Source: JALRBM01 sp964615445 (GTDB taxonomy: Bacteria > Patescibacteriota > Saccharimonadia > Saccharimonadales > Saccharimonadaceae). Taken from it: 64,000 bases of DNA. The translations under genes and the position numbers were made by a program. The stretch spans positions 36,142-100,141 of the forward strand of contig CAZTOK010000001.1 of assembly GCA_964615445.1 (NCBI GenBank). The letters run 5' to 3'. This document shows positions 24,891 through 32,984 of the stretch, piece by piece (the stretch's first letter is position 1; the number at the start of each line of letters is the position of its first letter). The notes under the pieces were generated by a model. It saw nothing but the letters and a program-made list of their open reading frames with translations, was not told the DNA's origin and searched no databases.

Positions 24891-27119
24891 TTAGAAATAG
24901 GTGAAGGCCACCGATGCAACTGCACTCCAGTTACCTGCCATGTCTTTTGATCGCATGTAGAGTTTGTGCTGGCCTACGCTGAGACCACTAATTGTTTTCG
25001 TAGCATTTAATTTTCCATTGCTATATGTCATGACCGTACCAAGGCCTTGGCCTGGGTCAGTGTCGATGTAGTATTCGCCACTAGTAACCCCAGACAAACC
25101 GTCACCTGCATTTGCACTCAATGTTTCGTTGGCGCTAAAGAAAATAAACGTATTGCTCATGGTTGGGCTAGAAATAGTCGGAGGGGTCTTGTCAAGGTTA
25201 ATAGTAGAGGTAACTGACGCAGAGTTCCCGGCCTTATCAGTAGCGGTACCGGTCACTGTTTGATTAGCGCCCTCAATACTTACCGTAACCGGAGACGGAC
25301 AGGTTTGTATACCGGACAGAGCATCACTGCACACGTACGAAATCGTAACATTGCTGTTATTCCAACCTTTCGCATTTGCAGCCGGTGTCTGTGTTGCTAC
25401 AATCATCGGGTTGGTTCGATCGATGCTAACGGTTGCCGTAGTTGTCGATACATTTCCCGCCTTGTCCACGGCTGTCCCGGTTATCACTTGATTTTGGCCT
25501 TCAGTAGTTACTGTAACTGGGCTCGTGCAACTCGCTATACCAGACAAGACGTCGCCACAAGTGAAAGTAACCGTTACCGGAGTGTTATTCCACCTATTTC
25601 CATTAGGCTGACTACTTACACTGGCTGTAATGGTGGGTGCTGTCTTATCTATACTTAAGTTAGCTGTCACAGATGAGGTGTTGCCGGCATTGTCGATAGC
25701 CGTGCCAGTTACAGATTGGTTGGCGCCCTCAGCGCTTGTGGTAATTGGTGACGGACATGACCGAATACCTGATAGATTATCGCTACAAGTAAAAGTCACT
25801 GTAACATCGCTGTTATTCCAGCCGTTAGTGTTAGCGGCTTGGCTAACACTATACGAGATAGTCGGTGCTGTTGTGTCATAGACCACTGTCACGCTATTTG
25901 ATGGATCACTGCTCATGCCTGCGATATTCACTGCTTCGACATAGTAGACATGGCTTCCTTCGCTTGCTCCAAAATCAGAGTATGTTGTACTGCCAGTTGA
26001 GCCAACGCTACCGCCATCTCTGTAAATGACGTAGTGATCGACGCCACTACTTGCGGTCCATGTCAACATAGGTGCCTGATTTGTCGGGCTTTGAGCGCTC
26101 AAACTGGCGGGTGTAGTAGGAGGTATAACTTGAACTGGTGGGTTACCTTGAAAGAGTAAATTTAGGTCGGTTGAGGCGGTTACTGAGAGAGAGTTGCTTG
26201 CGACGTCACATGTTGTTGAGCTTGAAGAGTCTAGGCATATGGTCCCGGAAGGGTATGCTGCTCCTTCATTTACCCATGCGGTATACGTTCCATCTGCGCC
26301 GGTTGTTCCTCCGTAGTTATTGCCGTTATTCTGAAATACGTAGCTTGTGCTTCCTGAGTTAACAGTGGTTGAACCCGCTCCGTACCTTGTATGGACATAT
26401 TGACCAGATTTTGGATTCCCTGAACTATCTTTAACAGTGATGGTTAGCTTTACAAAATTGAGTGTAAAGTTCTGTGTCATATTCACATTGGTGGTGTCCA
26501 CCGTTAGGCTATTTGCCCCACCCGTACTTTCTAGACTTGGCGATGCTAACGGATAGCCCTCTAACGTCACTGAATTAGTTAAGCCGCCGAAATTTACAAT
26601 ATCGTAATATCCGGCGGGTGCTGTTACAGTAAAGCTACCCGTCGATGTGGTAAAGGCTCTATACGTTTGTCCCGAAAGACCGCTGCTAATCCTTACTTGT
26701 AGGTTGGGGATAGGAATATTATTCTTGTCGACAACGGTTCCCGAAAACGTATGCTGGACGCTTGTAAGTTGAGCATTTAGTACCTGACTGCTTTGCACGG
26801 CAACGCTACGGACAATGGCTGGACCTAAATTGCTCGTAGGACTAGGTGGTCCAAATAGAATGTCATATGAGCCTGGCTGTAAAGCCAGGTCGTAAGTGCC
26901 ATCTACTGCCGTGCCAACAGGGGCGGATACATCCGTACCACTACCCGGGATCCTGGCAAGAACAGCCACGCCGCTTATTGGCGTACCGTTTTGATCCGTG
27001 ACAGTGCCTGTTATGTGAATGGTGTCAGCGAACGCCACAGAGGAAAGGGGTGAGAGTATTACTAACACCAGCCAAAGAAGTGGCCCTATTGTTATTGAAC
27101 GAAAGATTTTCTTAACCAT
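24891..27119 (-). CDS. Secreted or surface protein with carboxypeptidase-regulatory-like, fibronectin-like and Ig-like repeats
   Basis: The 742-residue protein has a signal peptide (basic start, hydrophobic WLVLVILSPLSSVAFA). Two regulatory-like beta-sandwich modules follow (GTVTDQNGTPISGVAV and GTVVDKNNIPIPNLQV). A third divergent module lies near 230-330, and a fibronectin-like module (LTWTASSGVDHYVIYRDGG) near 350-410. Then come three tandem repeats of about 75 residues, each with WNN, VTFTC or a variant, LSGI, a second cysteine and TAxDxAGN. A final partial unit closes the protein. No sortase motif or C-terminal anchor is seen, so it is probably released or held non-covalently. An adhesion role is plausible for an epibiont but is inference. 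Confidence 0.8.
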   Translation of the reverse strand: MVKKIFRSITIGPLLWLVLVILSPLSSVAFADTIHITGTVTDQNGTPISGVAVLARIPGSGTDVSAPVGTAVDGTYDLALQPGSYDILFGPPSPTSNLGPAIVRSVAVQSSQVLNAQLTSVQHTFSGTVVDKNNIPIPNLQVRISSGLSGQTYRAFTTSTGSFTVTAPAGYYDIVNFGGLTNSVTLEGYPLASPSLESTGGANSLTVDTTNVNMTQNFTLNFVKLTITVKDSSGNPKSGQYVHTRYGAGSTTVNSGSTSYVFQNNGNNYGGTTGADGTYTAWVNEGAAYPSGTICLDSSSSTTCDVASNSLSVTASTDLNLLFQGNPPVQVIPPTTPASLSAQSPTNQAPMLTWTASSGVDHYVIYRDGGSVGSTGSTTYSDFGASEGSHVYYVEAVNIAGMSSDPSNSVTVVYDTTAPTISYSVSQAANTNGWNNSDVTVTFTCSDNLSGIRSCPSPITTSAEGANQSVTGTAIDNAGNTSSVTANLSIDKTAPTITASVSSQPNGNRWNNTPVTVTFTCGDVLSGIASCTSPVTVTTEGQNQVITGTAVDKAGNVSTTTATVSIDRTNPMIVATQTPAANAKGWNNSNVTISYVCSDALSGIQTCPSPVTVSIEGANQTVTGTATDKAGNSASVTSTINLDKTPPTISSPTMSNTFIFFSANETLSANAGDGLSGVTSGEYYIDTDPGQGLGTVMTYSNGKLNATKTISGLSVGQHKLYMRSKDMAGNWSAVASVAFTYF

Positions 27120-27235
27120 ACTTCCACCCTCCTCTATAATCTAGTTGTGCTTATTTTATACCTCGACAATCTGCCTTTGCAATGCCAAGTTTCAAATATC
27201 CGATGATATTCAGTATGTATATATTCAAAGTGAAA

Positions 27236-28402
27236 CTAGTCGTTGGTAAGCTTGTCCTTGTATGCCTGCTCGAAGACCGTACTCCATTGAATGCCTGTCG
27301 TCCTGCTTACCTCATCTATATACGTCGGAGCGATCTTTTTCACCTGCTGGTACAGTTCATAGGCTCGCTCTCCATTACCGCGTAATAGATATGCTTGTGC
27401 AATAGCAAATGGTCCTCTGTATTCATACTTTGACGGATCATGACTATATCGGGCCATTTCACCCTCTATCCGTTTGCTCATAGCAATTTCTGCCGACTGC
27501 AGGGCTACGTCGTAGTTTCGCATTGCTACATAGACTGCAAATTTTAGGTACCATGGTCCCGGATGATCCGGATATATAGTAATAGCGCTGTCGGCAGCAT
27601 CGAGCGCGGCCTCGTGGTTGCCTGTTTCAATGTAAATATCGCCCAGAGCCTGCCAAGCCCTAAACTGTTCGGGTCTGACTTTACTATGCTCAGTGACAAA
27701 CAAAAATTTTTCGATTGCGCTGTCATAGTTGCCCATTCGTGTAAGATATTTACCCATGTACCAGGCAGTTACTGCACGATGATTTTTGCGCCACTCCTTT
27801 TCTAGGATTAATCTATTTCGTTCCCCTGTTACTCGTAGCTGTTCGGCTGTTTTGCGATGCCTGATCAGTACCTGTGATCGAAATTCCTGCCTAGTATTAT
27901 CTTGAATATGTATATATTCATGGATTGCCTCATCCTCCCATGTGAGATTCGAGGCGGTTCTAATGATTCGTTCACGCCATGAAATTGACGCGGGATCTGA
28001 TAGCGTGACCCGTGGAACGTAATCGTACTGAAACCAAACTGCATCGAGACGATTTGCGACTATATCCTTGAGCACTTCTGGGATATTCTCAACTCCCTCA
28101 ACTTCATCGTCGAGATCTATCCACATCCAGTAGTCGGTCTTTATCTGTTGCTGATTATACCTCCGTGCCTTGCCGAAATGATCGATCCATTTGAAATAGC
28201 TCAGCTCAACCTTTTTAGTATCTACGGAGTTTTGATTGAATTTTTTAAGTAGGGTGGTGTAGACTTCCTTGTCGGTAACAGTTATGTAAATTTTGTCAAA
28301 AAAACTTCCATAATCGTTAATAATCCGATCTAAATCCTCAACCTCGTCCTTCATTATCATGGCAAGGCCGAGTGTGTGGCGAGCCTCTTTTTTCGCCTTC
28401 AT
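27236..28402 (-). CDS. GT2-like glycosyltransferase fused to TPR repeats
   Basis: The 388-residue protein begins like a family 2 glycosyltransferase (LGLAMIMKDEVEDLDRII) and has a DxD-like WIDLDDEVEG near residue 95. From about 215 to 350 it has TPR-type helical repeats (AVTAWYMGKYLTRMGNYDSAIEKF, RAWQALGDIYIETGNHEAALDAA, PWYLKFAVYVAMRNYDVALQ). Such fusions occur in enzymes that glycosylate proteins or surface glycans. On the minus strand TGCTAGACT ends 6 bases before the ATG, so the message appears leaderless. Confidence 0.82.
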   Translation of the reverse strand: MKAKKEARHTLGLAMIMKDEVEDLDRIINDYGSFFDKIYITVTDKEVYTTLLKKFNQNSVDTKKVELSYFKWIDHFGKARRYNQQQIKTDYWMWIDLDDEVEGVENIPEVLKDIVANRLDAVWFQYDYVPRVTLSDPASISWRERIIRTASNLTWEDEAIHEYIHIQDNTRQEFRSQVLIRHRKTAEQLRVTGERNRLILEKEWRKNHRAVTAWYMGKYLTRMGNYDSAIEKFLFVTEHSKVRPEQFRAWQALGDIYIETGNHEAALDAADSAITIYPDHPGPWYLKFAVYVAMRNYDVALQSAEIAMSKRIEGEMARYSHDPSKYEYRGPFAIAQAYLLRGNGERAYELYQQVKKIAPTYIDEVSRTTGIQWSTVFEQAYKDKLTND

Positions 28403-28593
28403 GAGTCTAGTCTAGCATGAGATGAGCTAATGCCGTTATTCATATTCGTATTGTACGCGTAAGTTGCAAATGAGAAGACCGGAGGGAGTAGCGAACGATA
28501 CTTTTTGTTCGTTGTTCCTATTGCCCTGTAGCCCTAAAATGACTGCAGGGGAGGGATCCTTCTTTGTTTGAGCTAATACTGTTTGACAGAATA

Positions 28594-28765
28594 TATAATA
28601 TATTTCATTCGATTCCGACGCCGCCGAGCGATTACTGCGACGCGTGCACTCCACGCAATAACGGTGACGACTCTGGTGCGCCGCATTGCGGCTGCTGCTT
28701 CTGCTGTGGGAGCAGGCCTCGCCGTTAGTGTGTAATAGGGGAGTGTCTATCGGACACTCCCCTAT
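28594..28765 (+). ncRNA. Candidate structured small RNA (or very short ORF) with its own promoter and terminator
   Basis: TATAAT at 28594-28599 predicts a start near 28606. The GC-rich product can form three small hairpins: gcgtg/cacgc (28642-28656), gccgc/gcggc (28680-28692) and ctgct/agcag (28701-28715). A 13-bp terminator hairpin (28735-28747 with 28753-28765) follows. A 50-codon frame from TTG 28583 to TAA 28735 encodes an Arg- and Ala-rich peptide, and ATT at 28607 would be at the leaderless position, so a small protein cannot be excluded. No known RNA family was recognised. Confidence 0.4.
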
Positions 28766-28803
28766 AAATAACTTACTCCGTATTTTCCTTGCTATTATTC
28801 TAG

Positions 28804-28812
28804 TGCTATAAT
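28804..28812 (+). promoter_or_regulatory. Extended -10 promoter placed for leaderless mRNA
   Basis: TGCTATAAT ends 8 bases before the ATG at 28821. Confidence 0.65.
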
Positions 28813-28820
28813 GCACTCAT

Positions 28821-29432
28821 ATGCGACTTGTCTCCATACATCAAAAAGGTGCTTTTCAAGAGCCCGTGTGGCATGTGTATATTGCACTACTTATGGCTAT
28901 TTTTCTACAGCTGGTGTTAAATGATCAGCTCACATTTGGAGCAAAGTACGTTATTGTGGGACTTGAAATAGTTCTATCTGTAACACTTGCCATTAACCTT
29001 TTTCCGACGAATGTTCGTCGGATTATTGCTATTATGCTTATCGCACTTATTTCGTTTGCAAATGTCATATCGCTTGGTATCGTTATTAACGCCTTATTTG
29101 GTGGGGCGCACGTTGATGGTCATCAATTGCTTATTTCAAGCGTAGCAATTTATCTTACGAATATTATTGTGTTTGGACTATGGTACTGGGAGCTCGATAA
29201 TACTCATGTAGAAGTAGCTGACTTTTTATTTCCACAGGCAAACGTAGACGCAAAATGGCAGCCAACGTTTTTTGACTACGTATATATTTCCATAACCAAT
29301 GCTACGGCGTTTAGTCCTACCGACACATTACCGCTGACACATCGAGCGAAATTGCTTATGACATTGCAATCGGTGATCTCACTTGCAATTGTGGTGCTCG
29401 TCACAGCTCGTGCAGTGAATATCTTGATGTAA
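28821..29432 (+). CDS. Membrane protein, DUF1345-like
   Basis: The 203-residue protein has about five hydrophobic segments. Its C-terminal part, FDYVYISITNATAFSPTDTLPLTHRAKLLM followed by a final helix, resembles DUF1345 proteins and the last segments of ion-channel-like membrane proteins. Function is unknown. It has no Shine-Dalgarno and a leaderless promoter, and it ends in a strong terminator shared with the convergent gene. Confidence 0.6.
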   Translation: MRLVSIHQKGAFQEPVWHVYIALLMAIFLQLVLNDQLTFGAKYVIVGLEIVLSVTLAINLFPTNVRRIIAIMLIALISFANVISLGIVINALFGGAHVDGHQLLISSVAIYLTNIIVFGLWYWELDNTHVEVADFLFPQANVDAKWQPTFFDYVYISITNATAFSPTDTLPLTHRAKLLMTLQSVISLAIVVLVTARAVNILM

Positions 29433-29449
29433 TTTCTATAGTTATAGTT

Positions 29450-29482
29450 GGTGGAGCTGTCGAGATTTTCGACAGCTCCACC
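29450..29482. terminator. Bidirectional terminator
   Basis: A perfect 14-bp stem (ggtggagctgtcga with tcgacagctccacc) with a 5-base loop lies between the convergent genes ending at 29432 and 29489. Confidence 0.88.
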
Positions 29483-29488
29483 ATTTGT

Positions 29489-30604
29489 TTACGCGTAAGC
29501 GAGGTGTGTCATTGTACTGATGCAGTAGCGCATAACGTCGATAGAACTGCTACCGAATCCGCACGTGCTGGACATGCCAACGCGCTGGCCAAACACATCA
29601 TCGAGCCACCTGAACAGCATTTCGTGCTGCTGGTAGTTCAAAAATGGATTGACGATGCCGGCGTATACCTGCGTTGTGCTTGGGATGTACAGGTTCCTAT
29701 AGGGTTCGTAGTCTTCTCGATTCTGTGATGGCGGTCGTTCCCAGCCCATAGTGAATGGGATCTGCACCAGTTCGGGTACGAATCCCCATTCTTCAAGTGT
29801 GGATAGCAGCGTATTAGTGCTACTGACCATGTAATTGGGGTGGAAACCCCAGCGTGAAGCATTAATGAGGCGCGTGAAACCCTGATCAAGTAGCGCTCGA
29901 CCGCCAAGGCGGCCGTTGCAGAAGTGGAATCCCCATGGTGCACCTGAGGGCAATGCGTGAAGCAGCTTAGCAAAGGCGTTGGTGAACCAGTTGACAAGTG
30001 TTTCGTTCCTGATGCCAGTACTCGTCATAATGGTAAAGCTGGGCGTTTCGATCAGGAAGAAGGCATTGCCTTCGGTGAGCCTCCAGACCTCGTCCATCTC
30101 TTGCCTGGCACGTTCGATAAAAACATCTAGATAGTCGCCAGCGTGATTACGAAGTGCAAAGATGAGCACATCAATCAAGTTGATGCCTACCTGAAGACGC
30201 TGCCTGCCGAGGTAATTGTCAGTACACACTCGCTGGAAGATGGGATAGCCTTCATAGACACGATCTGCGTAGAGTAGATTGATCTGAGAAGGATCTACAT
30301 CCATGCCACTCCTAGGCGAGTATGCAGGCATTCCCAAGTAATTCTCGGACGTACCAAACGTACTCTTCTTGAGCTTTTTGAAAGCGCTGATGTTATCAAA
30401 TTGCGCTAGCTGTTCGTCAACCCAATGGTGGTCGGATACTTCACCAAGAGGCAGAGCCGCAAGGGGAAACTGATTATGGGTACCACCGGATTGAATCAGA
30501 AGTGGTCCGGCAAAATGACGAAGTGCCGTCTCGATATCGTTGACCTCGTAGGAGGTGCTTCCGATATAAAGACCCGGTCGGGCTGGCATGATTGTGTTGC
30601 TCAC
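29489..30604 (-). CDS. Unrecognised 371-residue protein, possibly MetE/UROD-like barrel
   Basis: No confident family. The stretch PWGFHFCNGRLGGRALLD in the middle and QVYAGIVNPFLNYQQHEMLFRWLDDVFG followed by SSTCGFGSS near the end recall cobalamin-independent methionine synthase C-terminal and UROD-like folds, where such His/Cys positions bind metal and homocysteine. That link rests on motif resemblance only. The GTG start is supported by GGAGG 7 bases upstream. A small hairpin (agctctt/aagagc) lies in the leader. Base composition is GC-richer than neighbouring core genes, and it is a single gene with its own terminator. Confidence 0.5.
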   Translation of the reverse strand: MSNTIMPARPGLYIGSTSYEVNDIETALRHFAGPLLIQSGGTHNQFPLAALPLGEVSDHHWVDEQLAQFDNISAFKKLKKSTFGTSENYLGMPAYSPRSGMDVDPSQINLLYADRVYEGYPIFQRVCTDNYLGRQRLQVGINLIDVLIFALRNHAGDYLDVFIERARQEMDEVWRLTEGNAFFLIETPSFTIMTSTGIRNETLVNWFTNAFAKLLHALPSGAPWGFHFCNGRLGGRALLDQGFTRLINASRWGFHPNYMVSSTNTLLSTLEEWGFVPELVQIPFTMGWERPPSQNREDYEPYRNLYIPSTTQVYAGIVNPFLNYQQHEMLFRWLDDVFGQRVGMSSTCGFGSSSIDVMRYCISTMTHLAYA

Positions 30605-30703
30605 GGTCTTCCTCCAAACGCAGTGCTGCTCTTTTAAGAGCTTTTTAATTTTTACACGAACTAACAGATAAAGTAAAGTAGTTGTTATTTCTCGGACATG
30701 TTT

Positions 30704-30712
30704 TGGTATAAT
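30704..30712 (+). promoter_or_regulatory. Extended -10 promoter of tRNA-Cys
   Basis: TGGTATAAT ends 9 bases before the tRNA. Confidence 0.7.
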
Positions 30713-30721
30713 GAAGCAGAC

Positions 30722-30795
30722 GGCGCGTTGGCGGAGCAGTTACGCGGAGGTCTGCAAAACCTTTTAGATGGGTGCAACTCCCATACGTGCCTCCA
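30722..30795 (+). tRNA. tRNA-Cys(GCA), CCA encoded
   Basis: The acceptor stem ggcgcgt pairs with acgtgcc, followed by discriminator T and CCA. The anticodon arm gaggt-ctgcaaa-acctt gives GCA. The T-arm is gatgggtgcaactcccat. Confidence 0.9.
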
Positions 30796-30824
30796 TATTT
30801 TGCATGTTTATGTAAGGAGAAATT

Positions 30825-31091
30825 ATGAATTCAGACGCAAGCAACCAACCTTCACCAGTTCAAGATAACTCACCTAAAAGAAGTGTGTTGCATGAAATTC
30901 AAAAAATCACTGCGTGGGTGATGATTATAAGTGCTGTAATGTTCGCACTTATAGGTGTTCTCGCGATTTGGCAAGTATTTGGCAATAATGCTGGCGATAC
31001 TATTGGCCGTGCATTTGGCAGCCTTGTCATTATTGCGTTTGCGGCGCTTATTGTGAACGTCGCGTCACGTGTGGGTGAAGGAAAGCATTAG
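30825..31091 (+). CDS. Small membrane protein, two helices
   Basis: The 88-residue protein has a polar N-terminus rich in Asn, Pro and Ser, then two hydrophobic helices (WVMIISAVMFALIGVLAIW and GSLVIIAFAALIVNVA). AAGGAGA 5 bases before ATG supports the start. It sits 30 bases after tRNA-Cys and 39 before tRNA-Leu(UAA), and may be read from the tRNA-Cys promoter. No family recognised. Confidence 0.65.
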   Translation: MNSDASNQPSPVQDNSPKRSVLHEIQKITAWVMIISAVMFALIGVLAIWQVFGNNAGDTIGRAFGSLVIIAFAALIVNVASRVGEGKH

Positions 31092-31107
31092 ATTCCTTAT
31101 ACTTTTC

Positions 31108-31116
31108 TGCTATACT
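31108..31116 (+). promoter_or_regulatory. Extended -10 promoter of tRNA-Leu(UAA)
   Basis: TGCTATACT ends 13 bases before the tRNA. Confidence 0.65.
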
Positions 31117-31129
31117 ATCCGTTAGATAC

Positions 31130-31216
31130 GCGCGGATGGTGGAATTGGTAGACACGAGAGACTTAAAATCTCTTGGCCTCACGGTCGTGCGGGTTCAAGT
31201 CCCGCTCTGCGCACCA
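31130..31216 (+). tRNA. tRNA-Leu(UAA), CCA encoded
   Basis: The acceptor gcgcgga pairs with tctgcgc, then A and CCA. The anticodon arm gagacttaaaatctc gives TAA. A long variable arm (tggcctcacggtcgt) and T-arm gggttcaagtccc mark a class II leucine tRNA. Confidence 0.95.
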
Positions 31217-31240
31217 GAAATTATTCAACAATAAGGTAGA

Positions 31241-31780
31241 ATGAAGATCATGGATACCTTTCTTCTACGAGTACATCAACGACAAATCTTACATCAATGT
31301 CATGCCGCTCTTTTTGCTGATGAACAAGTAAAAGAGGGATTAGCCGAATCTAATCAGGAATTATTTTGGGCGGCCATGCAAAATTTTCTAACTGCAACGG
31401 CAAATATTTCCAAATCATGTTGGGGGCAAGGCGGTAGACTCATACAGGAACGTGAGTCTTTACGAACGAGTTTGGAGATCTCCGATGACAGTCCGCTTGC
31501 AAATACTGACTTACGCAATCATCTTGAACATTATGATGAACGTTTAGATCGTTGGTATGAGAGTTCTCAAAATAAAAATTACGCCGATTTTATTATTGGT
31601 CCAACTGCATCTAGTATTGTAGGCTTAGAATCAACGGATATATTTAGGCATTTTGATCCTGACACACGTGAGGTTATTTTCTGGGGAGAACACTATTTTA
31701 TTCCTGAGTTAGTCAAAGCTGTAATTGACTTATTACCGACTGCTAGTCGTGAATCATCTAAGCCACATTGGGAGGTCTAA
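31241..31780 (+). CDS. Unrecognised 179-residue protein with an RX4H motif
   Basis: No confident family. The protein is mostly helical by sequence, with a central LRNHLEHYDERLDRWYE. The spacing R-x4-H and the flanking pattern recall HEPN-type proteins, some of which are RNases in defence or toxin systems, but the resemblance is to one motif only. It starts 24 bases after tRNA-Leu(UAA) with AAGG upstream; an alternative ATG is at 31250. A hairpin terminator follows 57 bases later. No partner gene is adjacent. Confidence 0.55.
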   Translation: MKIMDTFLLRVHQRQILHQCHAALFADEQVKEGLAESNQELFWAAMQNFLTATANISKSCWGQGGRLIQERESLRTSLEISDDSPLANTDLRNHLEHYDERLDRWYESSQNKNYADFIIGPTASSIVGLESTDIFRHFDPDTREVIFWGEHYFIPELVKAVIDLLPTASRESSKPHWEV

Positions 31781-31837
31781 ATAGTTTCTCGTGTTAGTTT
31801 TTCAAAGCTTACATTCATGTATAAGGGTTATTGTTAG

Positions 31838-31866
31838 AGCCAGGATGGTTACCCATCCTGGCTTTT
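31838..31866. terminator. Terminator between convergent genes
   Basis: The 11-bp arms agccaggatgg and ccatcctggct with loop ttac are followed by TTTT on the plus strand. Confidence 0.85.
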
Positions 31867-31868
31867 GC

Positions 31869-32291
31869 TTACCTTTTATAGAGAAGTGGTTTGTTCGCTA
31901 ATGCATCGCTCAAACTAAGATGCGCAACGCTTGCCCGGTATCCCCAGCCTATTAGTCTATCTGTCAGCACTTCAGCGAGCGCTGGCGATCTGTGTCGACC
32001 AGCCCAGCATCCAATCGAGACAACAACTTCTTTTTGAGTTGCAAGTAGCCAGATCGCCTGCATCCCTAGTCGATCAAGGATCTGCCAGGCATTCTCAGCT
32101 CCTGGAGCTACCTGTGTACTGAGCACAAATTCTTTTAGTGCAGGGTCGGTACCGTTGGTTTCCCTCAACCAATCCCAGCGTTCGTCTTTAACATATGGAT
32201 TTCTCAAACTATCTCTGACATCCTCTTCGATGTGTGTATTAGGAGGAGCCACCTCAAAAAACCCATACCCAAACGACTGAACGATAATCAT
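31869..32291 (-). CDS. Stand-alone RapZ C-terminal-like domain protein
   Basis: The 140-residue protein resembles the C-terminal domain of RapZ, which binds RNA and a sugar phosphate. The similar parts are QSFGYGFFE at the start, VRDSLRNPYV, a TNGTDPALKEFVLST stretch and the conserved VVVSIGCWAGRHRSPALAEVL. The N-terminal P-loop kinase domain of RapZ is absent, so only the ligand or RNA-binding half is encoded. The start at 32291 is chosen because an extended -10 (TGCTATACT on the minus strand) overlaps the earlier in-frame ATG at 32339. Role in this organism is unknown. Confidence 0.72.
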   Translation of the reverse strand: MIIVQSFGYGFFEVAPPNTHIEEDVRDSLRNPYVKDERWDWLRETNGTDPALKEFVLSTQVAPGAENAWQILDRLGMQAIWLLATQKEVVVSIGCWAGRHRSPALAEVLTDRLIGWGYRASVAHLSLSDALANKPLLYKR

Positions 32292-32414
32292 CCTGTTCCG
32301 CTTCCGTGGTAGGTAGTAATGCCTAGCGGAGTATAGCATGGATGTAGGATAATATGCGTAAAAGTGCTATAGTAAAAGTATAAAATTTACGCTAGATCAA
32401 AGGGGATTCAAGTA

Positions 32415-32972
32415 ATGGTAGCAGCCTGGATAATTATCGCGGTCATTGTGATTATTTTGCTGTTTGTATGGATGACATACAACGGATTAGTACGTTTAAA
32501 GGTACGCGTCGATGAAGCATGGAGCGACATAACCGTACAATTAAAGCGGCGATTAGATTTAATTCCTAACCTTGTAAATAGCGTAAAAGGCTATGCCGCA
32601 CATGAATCAGGTGTGTTTGAAAAAGTCACCGAAGCTCGCGCGAATGCTTTGAGTGCTCAAGGTGTGAAGGAAACGGCTGCGGCTGAAAATCAATTCGAAG
32701 GGGCGCTTAAAAGTTTGTTTGCGGTTGCCGAAAACTACCCCCAGCTAAAAGCGAATGAAAACTTTTTGCAACTTCAACAAGAACTTGTTGATACAGAAGA
32801 TAAAATTCAGGCTGCTCGTCGTTTTTATAACAGTGGTGTTCGTGATCTTAATACGAAAATGCAAGTCTTTCCAAACAATGTTTTTGCTGGCATGCTTGGA
32901 TTTAAGCAGCGGGAATTCTTTGAAGTTGAAGACATGGCCGCCGTTAATAAACCCGTTGATGTGCAATTTTAG
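32415..32972 (+). CDS. lemA: LemA family protein
   Basis: The 185-residue protein has an N-terminal membrane helix (WIIIAVIVIILLFVWM) and the conserved LemA helical domain: YNGLVRLKVRVDEAWSDI, QLKRRLDLIPNLVNSVKGYAAHE and ARRFYNSGVRDLNTKMQVFP. LemA proteins expose a helical bundle outside the membrane. AAGGGG precedes the ATG. The htpX gene follows after 12 bases, a common pair in many bacteria. Confidence 0.94.
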   Translation: MVAAWIIIAVIVIILLFVWMTYNGLVRLKVRVDEAWSDITVQLKRRLDLIPNLVNSVKGYAAHESGVFEKVTEARANALSAQGVKETAAAENQFEGALKSLFAVAENYPQLKANENFLQLQQELVDTEDKIQAARRFYNSGVRDLNTKMQVFPNNVFAGMLGFKQREFFEVEDMAAVNKPVDVQF

Positions 32973-32984
32973 GACCACTTATTA

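Noticed and set aside
24891..27119. CRISPR-like or satellite repeats in the region of the large secreted protein
   Set aside because: The repetition is at protein level (Ig-like modules of about 75 residues) with diverged DNA and no spacers.
28436..28816. A 126-codon minus-strand frame
   Set aside because: It is rich in Ser and Arg without protein-like character, runs through the terminator at 28735-28765 and opposes a better promoter-terminator unit.
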